A DNA stretch of 64,000 bases, from assembly GCF_030845195.1 (NCBI RefSeq), contig NZ_CP132543.1, positions 2,497,501 to 2,561,500 of the forward strand. The letters run 5' to 3'. The position numbers were made by a program, and so were the translations under genes. Position 1 is the first letter of the stretch. Each line of letters starts with the position of its first letter. This DNA is from Sanyastnella coralliicola. GTDB taxonomy: Bacteria; Bacteroidota; Bacteroidia; Flavobacteriales_D; Sanyastnellaceae. Positions 32,128-40,923 of the stretch are shown here, in pieces. Below the pieces are notes generated by a model. That model worked only from the letters and a program-made list of their open reading frames with translations. It did not search any database and had not been told where the DNA came from.

Positions 32128-32859
32128 ATGAAAAAGCTATTGTTTCCTTTTGCCGCACTCCTCCTCCTCTCCGCTTGCGATACACTTCAGGATATTAGTG
32201 AAGTGATCTTGGAAGAACCGATTGCCACCCAACCTGCCTTGACCAATGCAGAGGTGATCTCCGGACTAAAAGAAGCGCTGAAGATTGGTGCAGAAAAGGC
32301 TGGAAACTTAGCTTCGGCTGCCGATGGTTTCTACAAGAATGAGTTGCTATTCATTCCCTTTCCAGAAGAAGCGCAAAAAGTGAAAGAAACCGCGATTCAA
32401 TATGGGTTTGAATCACAAGTTGAGCAGTTTGAAATGACCCTGAACCGTGCCGCAGAGGAAGCCGCTAAGGAAGCTGCTCCCATCTTCGTAAACGCTATTA
32501 CACAGATGACGGTGGCCGATGGATTCGCCATTCTCAATGGAGAAAAAGATGCAGCTACGAAATACCTAAAAGACAAAACGACCGCCGAACTTACCGAGAA
32601 GTTTCGTCCGAAAGTTTCCCAAGCCATTGAAACGGTCAACCTCACTGCCTACTGGGAGCCGATCATCACCAAGTACAACACCGTCAATATCTTAACAGGT
32701 GGAGATGATATTAATCCAGACCTCGAAGCTTACGTGACAGAGCGCGCAATCCAAGGATTATTCGTCCATGTAGAAGCTGAGGAAGCTGCGATTCGTGAGA
32801 ATCCACAGGCAAGAGTCACCGAATTGCTGGAGAAAGTATTCGGAAGTCTTGACAATTAA
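32128..32859 (+). CDS. DUF4197 lipoprotein
   Basis: 243 residues. Lipoprotein signal with lipobox LLSAC (Cys17). The mature part is mostly helical and matches the DUF4197 pattern: ALTNAEVISGLKEALKIGAE, the FIPFPEEAQKVKETA stretch, NAITQMTVADGFAILNGEKDA, ATKYLKDKTTAELTEKFRP. Likely anchored in the inner or outer membrane facing the periplasm; function unknown. Confidence 0.88.
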   Translation: MKKLLFPFAALLLLSACDTLQDISEVILEEPIATQPALTNAEVISGLKEALKIGAEKAGNLASAADGFYKNELLFIPFPEEAQKVKETAIQYGFESQVEQFEMTLNRAAEEAAKEAAPIFVNAITQMTVADGFAILNGEKDAATKYLKDKTTAELTEKFRPKVSQAIETVNLTAYWEPIITKYNTVNILTGGDDINPDLEAYVTERAIQGLFVHVEAEEAAIRENPQARVTELLEKVFGSLDN

Positions 32860-32889
32860 GCGTGTGGAATAGAGTCTTTGTTGCGTATA

Positions 32890-32911
32890 TTAGGTCGTTG
32901 TTTTGACCTAA
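32890..32911. promoter_or_regulatory. Inverted repeat TTAGGTC-N8-GACCTAA
   Basis: Perfect 7-bp arms around GTTGTTTT, 14 bp before the start of the T9SS cargo gene. It could be an operator or a 5' hairpin in the mRNA. Confidence 0.4.
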
Positions 32912-32925
32912 ACCTTCTGAGACTT

Positions 32926-34803
32926 ATGAAAAGATTCTATGCACTCTTGTTAGTGGGCCTTTTTACTATGCCAGCCTTTGCGCAAAATGGTAAAGCACCC
33001 CAACTACCTGTTGAAAAGCGTATTCCGCAACCAATGCCGGAGAAAAGCTACACCGGCGATGAGTACATCCCTCAAGTACCTTATGACACCCGTCCAGATA
33101 ACGAGCTGACCTTCTCGAATGACCGTGAAGTTGTCATCTCTGAAGCTGTAATCGGCATCACGCAGTATGACCTTCAAAGTAATGCTGCCGTTGATAACCG
33201 TGCACTTCTTTCTGGAGATGATTTTAGAGGCGCTTGGACTATGAGCTTGAGCTCAGGTTCATTCGACGACCGTGGTACGGGATTAAACGAATACGTTGAT
33301 GGCGCATGGGGACCAGAACCGATCGATCGTATCGAGAGTGTTCGTATTGGTTGGCCATCGCTCATCGAAACTGCTAGTGGACGCGTTCTCGCGATTTCAC
33401 ACGCAGGTATCGACACTCCATTACACGTAGCTTACCGCGACGATTCTTCTTGGGAAGAATACGACATGAACCTCGGTGACCTTCCAGGACACCTTTGGCC
33501 GCGTGCTGCGGTTGGTGGAGACGATGGAAACACAATTCACGTGATTTGTATCTCAACTCCTGAAGCCAACGGCGGAGCCCTATACGAAGGACAAGATGGA
33601 GCGATCCTTTACTTCCGTTCTACGGATGGTGGAGATACTTGGGATATCGAAAACATGATGTTCCCTGAATTGAACTCTGATAACTTCCTTGGATTCGACG
33701 GAGACATCTACCAGATCTCTGCTCGTGGAAATCAGGTAGCCTTCGGTGTATTCAATGACCTTGGAGATAGCTTCGTTATGATCTCTGATGATAATGGAGA
33801 TACTTGGAGCTACAACAGCTTGGTTGACTTCCCAGTTGACAACTACGTTGTTGATTCTGGTTTGCCAGATGACGAAGGAGACGACTTCGATGAAGACGGC
33901 GTTTTCCAAGAGTACTTCAACACGGATGGTGCTGGATCTGTACTCATCACTCCTGACGGTACGGTTCACGTATTCTACGGTGAGATGTACTACATGGATG
34001 CTGACTTGACAGATACCAACTTCTCATACTTCCCTGGTGTGAACGGACTAGCTTACTGGAACGACACCATGGAAGAGAACACGTTCGAGACGATTGCTTA
34101 CGCATACGACCTTGATGAAAGTGGTACTTGGGATATCGATGAGATCGCACTTTACTTCGTTAGTGGATCAGGAATGCCAAGCGCAAGCCACGATGCTGAT
34201 GGAAACATCTATGTGTCATACAGCGCCTTAATGGAATCACACTCTTCAGGTGTACAGAGCTACCGTCACATTTACATCGTTCGTTCTGAAGACGGCGGTG
34301 TAACATGGAACTCTGACAACGCTTGTAACGTGACTCCAGATGCTGATTTCGACTTCTACGAGGCCGTATTCGCAGCACAAGCACCAGTGATTGACGATGA
34401 GATTCACTTGATCTACCAACGCGATTTCGAACCAGGTCTACACGTACGTGGAGATGAGGATCCAATCGATGTTAATGACATTGTGTATCTTGGGATTGAA
34501 ACTGACCAGCTATTGGTTTGTGATGAAGACCCAGAGATCGAGATTGTATCTGTAGATGAACCTCTACAAGATGGTGACCTCGAAATCTACCCGAACCCAG
34601 CTTCGGATCGTGTCAACCTCATCCTAAACAAGCGAGGATCTACTACAATCCAGATCTTCAACATGACTGGACAAGAAGTATTCAATGAAACAGTGAATAC
34701 GAGTCTACGAGTACTAGACGTGTCAGATTTCGCCTCAGGTGTGTACGTTATCCAACTCACACTCAACGGCAGCCAACTCACGGAAAAATTAACAATCGAG
34801 TGA
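32926..34803 (+). CDS. Secreted protein with Asp-box (BNR) repeats and type A T9SS sorting domain
   Basis: 625 residues from ATG 32926, which begins a proper signal peptide (MKRFYALLLVGLF to FAQ at 18-20); the frame upstream to 32878 is not likely coding. The body looks like a beta-propeller with Asp-box turns: RSTDGGDTWD, SDDNGDTWS, RSEDGGVTWN. Asp boxes occur in sialidases and many other propellers, and no sialidase active-site set is evident. The C-terminal sorting domain (about 553-625) has LEIYPNPASDRV, FNMTGQEV and a basic end. Exported to the cell surface or medium by T9SS; ligand unknown. Confidence 0.85.
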   Translation: MKRFYALLLVGLFTMPAFAQNGKAPQLPVEKRIPQPMPEKSYTGDEYIPQVPYDTRPDNELTFSNDREVVISEAVIGITQYDLQSNAAVDNRALLSGDDFRGAWTMSLSSGSFDDRGTGLNEYVDGAWGPEPIDRIESVRIGWPSLIETASGRVLAISHAGIDTPLHVAYRDDSSWEEYDMNLGDLPGHLWPRAAVGGDDGNTIHVICISTPEANGGALYEGQDGAILYFRSTDGGDTWDIENMMFPELNSDNFLGFDGDIYQISARGNQVAFGVFNDLGDSFVMISDDNGDTWSYNSLVDFPVDNYVVDSGLPDDEGDDFDEDGVFQEYFNTDGAGSVLITPDGTVHVFYGEMYYMDADLTDTNFSYFPGVNGLAYWNDTMEENTFETIAYAYDLDESGTWDIDEIALYFVSGSGMPSASHDADGNIYVSYSALMESHSSGVQSYRHIYIVRSEDGGVTWNSDNACNVTPDADFDFYEAVFAAQAPVIDDEIHLIYQRDFEPGLHVRGDEDPIDVNDIVYLGIETDQLLVCDEDPEIEIVSVDEPLQDGDLEIYPNPASDRVNLILNKRGSTTIQIFNMTGQEVFNETVNTSLRVLDVSDFASGVYVIQLTLNGSQLTEKLTIE

Positions 34804-34825
34804 TCGATTGAACTATCTAAATAAG

Positions 34826-34855
34826 GAGACCCGCTTTTGCGGGTCTCTTTTTTTG
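34826..34855 (+). terminator. Rho-independent terminator
   Basis: Perfect 9-bp stem GAGACCCGC/GCGGGTCTC with loop TTTT, followed by eight T, 22 bp after the stop of the T9SS cargo gene. Confidence 0.92.
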
Positions 34856-34857
34856 GG

Positions 34858-34885
34858 GGCTTATGGCGTAGGGCATAAGGCGTAA
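34858..34885. repeat. GGCNTAN heptamer array x4, left of the RAYT gene
   Basis: GGCTTAT, GGCGTAG, GGCATAA, GGCGTAA. An extra GGCATAA GGGTAAT lies at 34902. This block and the inverted one at 35559 bracket the transposase gene. A 7-bp inverted repeat AGAGCTG/CAGCTCT (34942-34964) lies between this block and the gene. Confidence 0.85.
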
Positions 34886-35049
34886 GTTTGGGATTATGAT
34901 TGGCATAAGGGTAATCCCTAACGTTGCCTTTGCCAACTATGAGAGCTGAGCAAGGCGCAGCTCTTGCGTTTATTAAGTTTTGGTTTGCGGCTGTGAAGTT
35001 GATGTTGAAGAGGTGCTTTTTCATGTGATGTTTGAAGAAACGGACTACC

Positions 35050-35532
35050 ATGAAAAACTCATTAAGAAAAAGCGGATGGAAGTATTATACCTCTGCCTCC
35101 TACTTCATTACCATCAATGTCAAACCGAGGAAACCGTGGTTTGGATCACTAACGGAAAAAGGAGTTCATCTTTCTCCAATAGGAACCATCGTTCTTGATC
35201 GATTACAAGCGACAAATGAGATGTACTCCCATGTGTCTTTAGACCACTTCATCATTATGCCAGATCACATCCATTTCATTCTTCAATTTGATCCTTCAAC
35301 CGATCATTTCGCCTTCGGAAACAGTGAATTTGACCCTCAGAAAGGTAATCTTGGAAACGTCGTTAATAGCTTCAAAAGGAAAACAACAAAACTCGTCAGA
35401 GAAATTCATCCTTCATTTAAATGGCAAAGGAATTACCATGACAGGGTCATTCATGACCATGACACCCTTATTGAACTTCGCCGATACATTCAACAAAAAC
35501 CCCGAAGAGCATGGGAACGATTAAAAGGATAA
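35050..35532 (+). CDS. REP-associated tyrosine transposase (RAYT, IS200/Y1-like)
   Basis: 160 residues from the ATG at 35050 (a TTG six codons upstream is also possible). It has the Y1 HUH signature MPDHIHFIL (His73, His75), the typical opening W-x-Y-Y-x-x-x-S-Y-F-I-T, the stretch GNVVNSFKRKTTKLV, and the catalytic Tyr129 in FKWQRNYHDRVI, ending RRYIQQKP. All key residues are present, so it may be active. RAYTs are single-copy domesticated relatives of IS200 transposases that mobilise or maintain REP hairpins in other bacteria. Here the gene is bracketed by inverted heptamer arrays instead of classic IS ends. Confidence 0.88.
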   Translation: MKNSLRKSGWKYYTSASYFITINVKPRKPWFGSLTEKGVHLSPIGTIVLDRLQATNEMYSHVSLDHFIIMPDHIHFILQFDPSTDHFAFGNSEFDPQKGNLGNVVNSFKRKTTKLVREIHPSFKWQRNYHDRVIHDHDTLIELRRYIQQKPRRAWERLKG

Positions 35533-35558
35533 TGGTTTGCCCCCGAGCAATCCAAACC

Positions 35559-35586
35559 TTACGCCATAAGCCTTAAGCCTTAAGCC
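35559..35586. repeat. Inverted heptamer array (NTAAGCC x4), right of the RAYT gene
   Basis: TTACGCC, ATAAGCC, TTAAGCC, TTAAGCC: the reverse complement of the GGCNTAN block at 34858. It ends 1 bp before the stop codon of the leftward psd gene. Confidence 0.85.
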
Positions 35587-35587
35587 C

Positions 35588-36238
35588 TTACTTAACCTTC
35601 GCAATCACCGTCCGCTTCCCCTGCACCTTGTCGCCAATTTTGACTTGAACGTCTGCGTCTAGAGGAAGGAAGATATCGATGCGGCTTCCGAATTTGATGA
35701 ATCCGCATTCATCGCCTTGGGCTACTTTGTCGCCCTCTTTGATGTAGTATTTGATGCGTCGTGCAACGGCGCCAGCAATTTGACGGAAGAGGATCTCATG
35801 CTTCTTCCCTTTAATCACCAAGGTGGTGCGTTCGTTGTCTGTTGACGACTTTGGATCCCAGGCTACAAGGAATAGCCCTGGGTGGTACTTCGTGTAGCTC
35901 ACCTCGCCTTCGATAGGTGTCCATTGAGCGTGGACGTTGAGGGGAGACATGAATACTGATACCTGAATTCGTTTGTCTTTGAAGTATTCACCTTCTTCGG
36001 TCTCTTCAATAACTACCACTTTTCCGTCTGATGGTGAGATGACATGATCTTCACCTACATTCACCTCACGCTTTGGAATACGGAAGAACTGCGCAAAAAG
36101 CAGGAATCCTCCGAAAAGAATCGGGAGTGAAACGTAGAATAACCAAGATGGTGTAAAGAAGTAGAGTACAGTTCCGAGCGCTGCGAGAAAAAGAAACCAT
36201 ACGGTCAGAATAACATTGCCTTCGCGGTGTAAATACAT
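35588..36238 (-). CDS. psd: Phosphatidylserine decarboxylase family protein
   Basis: 216 residues of the short, Bacteroidota/archaea-like PSD type. Two hydrophobic segments at the N-terminus (about 10-29 and 31-52), then ISPSDGKVV, VFMSPLNVHAQW, YHPGLFLVAWDPKSS, and the self-cleavage site FGSR (Gly184-Ser185), where Ser becomes the pyruvoyl group. Makes phosphatidylethanolamine from phosphatidylserine. Its start overlaps the cdsA stop, and CdsA makes the CDP-diacylglycerol from which phosphatidylserine is built, so both steps are in one operon. Confidence 0.92.
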   Translation of the reverse strand: MYLHREGNVILTVWFLFLAALGTVLYFFTPSWLFYVSLPILFGGFLLFAQFFRIPKREVNVGEDHVISPSDGKVVVIEETEEGEYFKDKRIQVSVFMSPLNVHAQWTPIEGEVSYTKYHPGLFLVAWDPKSSTDNERTTLVIKGKKHEILFRQIAGAVARRIKYYIKEGDKVAQGDECGFIKFGSRIDIFLPLDADVQVKIGDKVQGKRTVIAKVK

Positions 36239-37059
36239 CAGAGCAGGTTTGAGATCAGCAAATATGCCAAGATCACGGGAATTGACAGCAATACTCCATC
36301 AAATCGATCCAAAACTCCTCCGTGACCTGGTAGTAGGTTTCCAGAATCTTTGACACCAGAAGAACGCTTAAGTAGGCTTTCCACAAGGTCTCCTGCGTTA
36401 GAGAATACGCCTATGATCGCGGCAATTACGAGCCATTGGGTTCGAGAATACATTCCAGAAATATCACCCATAAACCAAGCGAGTACCATGGCTAAGACTA
36501 CCCCACCAAGAAATCCTTCAATGGTTTTTCCTGGAGAGATCTTGGGCGCAAGTTTATGTCGACCAAAGGTTCTTCCGGTTACATATGCCCCAGTATCGTT
36601 GGTCCATAGAATCATGAAGAAGCCGAGGACTGTCCAACCATTATACACGCCTCCTAACGACGAAGCGGTCACTAACAATGAAAATGGAACCGTGATCCAC
36701 AACTGCCCCGTGAATGCGTTAGCGACACGTGCAAAGGCATCTTCTGTTTTTCCTCGAAACAATTCAACTACGGGTAGAAAGGCGATGCTCGCGAAGCCGA
36801 TGGCCATTCCTTCTGTGGGGATGATATCCGCTGCTGCCAAGACGGAAGAGGCATAACAGATTGTAGCAACGAAAAAGCCCATCATCCTCGAGGGAAGGGG
36901 CTTTTTTCCTTTGCTTAATATGGTATGATATTCATTGATCCCGATGAGGGTCACCAAGAAGAATAGTCCGCTTAGTGTCCATAGGTCAATGAGGATTGAC
37001 GCTGCTAGAATGATCACAAAGAACACTCCAGTTATTGCTCGTTGCCAGAAGTTACTCAC
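36238..37059 (-). CDS. cdsA: Phosphatidate cytidylyltransferase
   Basis: 273 residues, seven or eight membrane helices. The family signature is near the C-terminus: SNAGDLVESLLKRSSGVKDS followed by LLPGHGGVLDRFDG, with the metal-binding Asp residues; upstream are NDTGAYVTGRTFGRHKLAP and SPGKTIEGFLGG. Makes CDP-diacylglycerol from phosphatidate and CTP, the precursor for all phospholipids. Overlaps DUF2007 by 8 bp and psd by 1 bp. Confidence 0.95.
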   Translation of the reverse strand: MSNFWQRAITGVFFVIILAASILIDLWTLSGLFFLVTLIGINEYHTILSKGKKPLPSRMMGFFVATICYASSVLAAADIIPTEGMAIGFASIAFLPVVELFRGKTEDAFARVANAFTGQLWITVPFSLLVTASSLGGVYNGWTVLGFFMILWTNDTGAYVTGRTFGRHKLAPKISPGKTIEGFLGGVVLAMVLAWFMGDISGMYSRTQWLVIAAIIGVFSNAGDLVESLLKRSSGVKDSGNLLPGHGGVLDRFDGVLLSIPVILAYLLISNLL

Positions 37060-37255
37060 GCTCGTGTTTTTCGATCAGCCTTACGGCTTTGATCACGTCT
37101 TCTGCTTTCACATGCAGTTCATGATCTCCGAAAAGGTACGCACTATCTTGTTTACTAAGGATAAGGGCGGCAATCTCATTACTCTCAAGTAGGTGCTTCA
37201 GCAATGAAACATACTGCAAATTCCCGCTAGAGTAAATGCGCTGCCAACCGTCCAT
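37052..37255 (-). CDS. DUF2007 small cytoplasmic protein
   Basis: 67 residues with the DUF2007 pattern: an opening W-x-x-I-Y-S-S-G-N, SLLKHLLESNEIAALILSKQ, then a hydrophobic strand and an amphipathic C-terminal helix (VIKAVRLIEKHE). Described as a putative signal-transducing protein, but no activity is established. Sits between ftsH (3 bp) and cdsA (8-bp overlap) in the same operon. Confidence 0.8.
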   Translation of the reverse strand: MDGWQRIYSSGNLQYVSLLKHLLESNEIAALILSKQDSAYLFGDHELHVKAEDVIKAVRLIEKHERE

Positions 37256-37258
37256 ATA

Positions 37259-39283
37259 TCAATCGTTCTTTGGCTCTTCTTCTGTAGCAGAATCCGTGCC
37301 TGACGTATTGGTTGATTCTGGCAAATCAGCTGTTGGCGCAGAAGTATCTGATAAGATTTCTGCAGACGATTCAAGCTCACTTGTTTCAGCTTCGAAAGGA
37401 CGTTTCCCCATAATCTCTACAAGGTCTTCCTTAAAGATGACTTCTTTCTCAAGCAACTTGTTAGCGAGTGTTGTCAACTTGTCTTTGTTGGTCGTCAGCA
37501 ACTCCTTCGCGCGATCGTATGCTCGCTCGATAATCTTGCTTGCTTCCTCATCAATAATCTTTGCTGTCTCTTCGCTGTATGGCTTCGTGAAGTTCGACTC
37601 ACCTGATGAATCGTAGTAGCTACGGTTACCGATACGCTTGTTCAAACCGTATACAGAAACCATGGCGTAGGCTTGCTTTGTCACCTTTTCAAGGTCACTC
37701 AACGCACCAGTACTGATCTTCCCGAAAGTGATTTCCTCTGCTGCTCGTCCACCAAGAGCTGCACACATCTCGTCAAAGATCTGCTCAGTTGTGGTAATCG
37801 AACGTTCCTCGGGAAGGTACCAAGCTGCACCTAGGCTTTGTCCACGTGGTACGATTGTCACCTTTACAAGCGGTGAGGCATGTTCCAACAACCAGCTTAC
37901 GGTCGCGTGGCCTGCTTCGTGGAATGCAATAGTTTCCTTCTCGCGAGGAGAGATAATCTTGTTCTTCTTTTCTAGTCCACCGATGACACGATCAACAGCA
38001 TCCAAGAAGTCTTGGCGTGTAACGAGATCGCGATTCTTACGAGCTGCAATCAATGCCGCCTCGTTACAGATGTTTGCGATATCCGCACCCGAGAATCCTG
38101 GTGTTTGACGTGCCAAGAAGTCAACGTCGATTGAGGTATCCGCCTTGATCGGACGAAGGTGTACTTCGAAGATGGCTTTACGCTCATTCAAGTCTGGCAT
38201 ATCTACGTAGATCTGACGATCGAATCGTCCGGCACGCATCAAGGCCTTGTCAAGGATATCTGCACGGTTTGTTGCTGCGAGAATGATAACACCAGAGTTC
38301 GTTCCAAAACCATCCATTTCAGTCAACAGCTGGTTCAAAGTATTCTCACGCTCGTCATTCGAACCGAGATTTACATTCTTACCACGTGCTCGTCCAATCG
38401 CATCAATCTCATCAATGAAGATGATGGCTGGTGCTTTCTCTTTCGCTTGCTTGAAGAGGTCACGTACACGGCTGGCACCTACCCCAACAAACATCTCTAC
38501 GAAGTCAGAACCACTCAACGAGAAGAATGGTACTTGTGCTTCACCTGCAACGGCTTTTGCCAAGAGCGTTTTACCCGTTCCCGGAGGTCCTACAAGTAGT
38601 GCTCCTTTTGGAATCTTCGCTCCAAGTTCAGTGTATTTCTTTGGGTTCTTGAGGAATTCAACGATCTCCTGAACTTCTTCTTTCGCGCCGTCAAGCCCCG
38701 CAACATCCTTGAAGTTCACGTTGGTTCCTTTGCCTTTCTCAAAGAGTTGGGCTTTCGATTTTCCAATGTTGAAGATTTGGCCTCCGCCAGCTCCACCTCC
38801 ACCGAGGCGACGCATGAGGATTATCCAAACGAAGATCAAAATACCTAGGAAGATGACCCAAGTGAAAATCTGCTGACCTAGGTCATTGACTGGCTGGTAT
38901 ACCAATTCAAAGTTCTGACTACGCTGGAGTTCTTTGATCTCTTTCGCGTACTCATCACCTGGAGGCATGTAAAAGCTGTAATCAGGACCAGAGTAAATGC
39001 GTTGAAGGAATTGATCCTCACCTTTTGATTTCTGTAGGCTATCTCGAGCTTCTGGCTTGAGAAATACCGAAACGCGCTCACCCGTTTGGTTGATGCGTTT
39101 TACTTTTCCGTCTTCTGCGAGTTCACGGAACTCTGCGTAGGATATATCATCGCCATTTGACCCACTGTTGAACATGAGCATAGCGATTAACACCGCTCCA
39201 ATCACGGCGTAAATCCAATAGAAGTTCATCTGCTTTTTAGGCTGATTTCCTTCGGGTGTTTTTTTGTCTTGTTCTGTTGACAT
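37259..39283 (-). CDS. ftsH: ATP-dependent zinc metalloprotease FtsH
   Basis: 674 residues. Two membrane helices (about 22-37 and 140-157) enclose a periplasmic domain of about 100 residues; AAA domain with Walker A GPPGTGKT (232-239), pore loop MFVGVGA, Walker [12 protein letters not shown], arginine finger region AGRFDRQI; peptidase domain with HEAGH (His455, Glu456, His459). Degrades membrane and regulatory proteins. It has a long acidic C-terminal tail rich in Ser/Thr/Glu. Second gene of the rsfS operon. Confidence 0.98.
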   Translation of the reverse strand: MSTEQDKKTPEGNQPKKQMNFYWIYAVIGAVLIAMLMFNSGSNGDDISYAEFRELAEDGKVKRINQTGERVSVFLKPEARDSLQKSKGEDQFLQRIYSGPDYSFYMPPGDEYAKEIKELQRSQNFELVYQPVNDLGQQIFTWVIFLGILIFVWIILMRRLGGGGAGGGQIFNIGKSKAQLFEKGKGTNVNFKDVAGLDGAKEEVQEIVEFLKNPKKYTELGAKIPKGALLVGPPGTGKTLLAKAVAGEAQVPFFSLSGSDFVEMFVGVGASRVRDLFKQAKEKAPAIIFIDEIDAIGRARGKNVNLGSNDERENTLNQLLTEMDGFGTNSGVIILAATNRADILDKALMRAGRFDRQIYVDMPDLNERKAIFEVHLRPIKADTSIDVDFLARQTPGFSGADIANICNEAALIAARKNRDLVTRQDFLDAVDRVIGGLEKKNKIISPREKETIAFHEAGHATVSWLLEHASPLVKVTIVPRGQSLGAAWYLPEERSITTTEQIFDEMCAALGGRAAEEITFGKISTGALSDLEKVTKQAYAMVSVYGLNKRIGNRSYYDSSGESNFTKPYSEETAKIIDEEASKIIERAYDRAKELLTTNKDKLTTLANKLLEKEVIFKEDLVEIMGKRPFEAETSELESSAEILSDTSAPTADLPESTNTSGTDSATEEEPKND

Positions 39284-39302
39284 ATTCTTTTCTCTGCGAA
39301 CC

Positions 39303-39677
39303 TTAAACCTCGTATTCGTACTCCTTTACCTCAGCATCTGCCCAGAGTTCTTCAAGAGCGTAGAACTCACGTGCTTCTTTGTAGAAAACATGCACCACGA
39401 TGTTGGAGTAATCCATCAGAATCCATTCTGCGTTGCGGACACCTTCTGTGTGCCAAGGACGGTCATTGAATGCTTCGATCGTGTCTTTTTCTACTCGGTT
39501 GGCGATCGCTTGGACTTGTGTATTCGAGTTACCGTGACAGACCACAAAAAAGTCTGCTACTGAGTTTGGAATATTTCTTAGATCCAGGCTTCTAATCTCC
39601 TCGCCTTTCACCTCTTGTATGGCATTAACTACCACTTCGAGTAAATGTTCTGACGACGCTTGTTTAATTTTCTTCAT
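39303..39677 (-). CDS. rsfS: Ribosome silencing factor RsfS
   Basis: 124 residues, full length. Family motifs: EVKGEEIRSLDLRNIPNS, ADFFVVCHGNSNTQVQAIA, WILMDYSNIVVHVF and a C-terminal FYALEELWADAE. RsfS binds uL14 and keeps the subunits apart when nutrients are low. First gene of the operon with ftsH, DUF2007, cdsA and psd, behind a perfect promoter box. Confidence 0.95.
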   Translation of the reverse strand: MKKIKQASSEHLLEVVVNAIQEVKGEEIRSLDLRNIPNSVADFFVVCHGNSNTQVQAIANRVEKDTIEAFNDRPWHTEGVRNAEWILMDYSNIVVHVFYKEAREFYALEELWADAEVKEYEYEV

Positions 39678-39699
39678 TCAGGGCCCCTTAGGTTGGGTA

Positions 39700-39707
39700 C
39701 AAAAGTA
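39700..39707 (-). promoter_or_regulatory. Candidate -7 promoter box TACTTTTG for the rsfS-ftsH operon
   Basis: Perfect TAnnTTTG on the minus strand, 22 bp before the rsfS ATG, in the short divergent gap with birA. Confidence 0.6.
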
Positions 39708-39766
39708 ATACTTTTAGCTAATTGATTTTTAACACGAAATCCGCACCAGTTGCGACTTCTAGCATA

Positions 39767-40516
39767 ATGAACACCCTATTCGTCGGCCAACAAGTCATTC
39801 GTTTGCGTGTTGTTGATAGTACCAACAACTATGCTGCCAAGATGGTCAAGATGCCAAAATGGATAGAAGGAACGGCCATTGTGGCAGACTATCAGACATC
39901 CGGCAAGGGTCGAAATGGCAACGTGTGGCGTGGCAGTGCCGGAGACAACCTTTTTGTCAGTTTCCTTTTCAAACCAACGCACATCCCGCTTCAGCATTCA
40001 TTCCTGTTGAGCATGGCAGCTGCTCTGGCAGTTCAACACACCGTCAAGGAACTCTTGAACACTGACGATGTCGCCGTAAAATGGCCCAATGATGTTTTTG
40101 TCAATGAACGCAAGATCTCTGGAATTCTTATCGAGAATCAAGTGCGCGGCGGACAAATTTCTTCCGCTATTGTCGGTATCGGAATCAATGTCAATGAATT
40201 GGAGTTTGAGGGGCTTCGGGCTACTTCGCTGAACGCGGAAACGGGCAGCTCTTTTGATCGAGAGGACGTCCTCCAGAGTCTATGTCGCCACCTAGAAGCC
40301 CAGTACCTATTGCTACGCTCGAAGCCAATGCAAATTCTCGAGAATTATCAAGTGGGTTTGTACGGTAAAGATGACGCAAGAAACTACATCTTCCCTGATG
40401 GTGAAGACCAAGGGGTGCTGCAACGTGTAGCCATTGACGGCTCAGCTACATTCGTCCGAAACTCGGGAAAACACAGTTATACGATTGACCACGTGAAGTG
40501 GTGTTGGGAAGACTAG
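39767..40516 (+). CDS. birA: Biotin--[acetyl-CoA-carboxylase] ligase
   Basis: 249 residues from ATG 39767 (the frame to 39722 uses a TTG and is less likely). Motifs: VDSTNNYA, the biotin-AMP loop QTSGKGRNGNVW, VKWPNDVFVNERKISGILIE and VGIGINVN. It lacks the N-terminal winged-helix of E. coli BirA, so it is the catalytic-only class and would not act as repressor. Attaches biotin to carboxylase carrier proteins. Its 3' end overlaps the convergent gene by 4 bp. Confidence 0.93.
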   Translation: MNTLFVGQQVIRLRVVDSTNNYAAKMVKMPKWIEGTAIVADYQTSGKGRNGNVWRGSAGDNLFVSFLFKPTHIPLQHSFLLSMAAALAVQHTVKELLNTDDVAVKWPNDVFVNERKISGILIENQVRGGQISSAIVGIGINVNELEFEGLRATSLNAETGSSFDREDVLQSLCRHLEAQYLLLRSKPMQILENYQVGLYGKDDARNYIFPDGEDQGVLQRVAIDGSATFVRNSGKHSYTIDHVKWCWED

Positions 40517-40914
40517 TTGAACTTCTCCTGAAGGCGATCAGCGATGTAATCAAACAGGTTCCGAAGTGGCTTCTCTACCATCATTTTCATGAATGGGTTC
40601 ACATCCAAGTTACTCACCATCCCTGCTTTTGTGCCTGTTTCCGTTTCCGCGATAGCGATATCAAGATCAAACTTCACAGGAGAAGGAGCTTCAGACTCTA
40701 GTACAATGCGGTTAGGTGCCTCAACAGAAGCCTTCTTCAGGCCGATCGTGTACGCACCAGCTACCTTAAATGAACAGCGATCAACCTCACCACTCCAGTC
40801 AGAAATCTTGTCTTGAGGAAGTAGCTCTTTGAGATTCGTTAGGTCTTGAACAAAATCAAATACCTCTTGCGGAGAGCTCGTGAGTTCTACCTTCTTGCTT
40901 TCAATCACTGCCAT
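40513..40914 (-). CDS. SRPBCC-superfamily protein
   Basis: 133 residues of START/SRPBCC (Bet v 1-like) pattern: VELTSSPQEVFDFVQDLTNLKELLP, a beta-rich centre with APNRIVLESEAPSPVKFDLDI, and a C-terminal amphipathic helix (PLRNLFDYIADRLQEKF). Such proteins bind small hydrophobic ligands. It lies 9 bp after pyrE and is probably co-transcribed with it; the ligand is unknown. Confidence 0.8.
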   Translation of the reverse strand: MAVIESKKVELTSSPQEVFDFVQDLTNLKELLPQDKISDWSGEVDRCSFKVAGAYTIGLKKASVEAPNRIVLESEAPSPVKFDLDIAIAETETGTKAGMVSNLDVNPFMKMMVEKPLRNLFDYIADRLQEKFN

Positions 40915-40923
40915 AATGATGGA

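Noticed and set aside
34858-35586. Complete IS200/IS605 insertion sequence
   Set aside because: The protein is of the RAYT type, the flanks are heptamer arrays present elsewhere without transposase, and there is no TnpB gene or typical left and right end hairpins.
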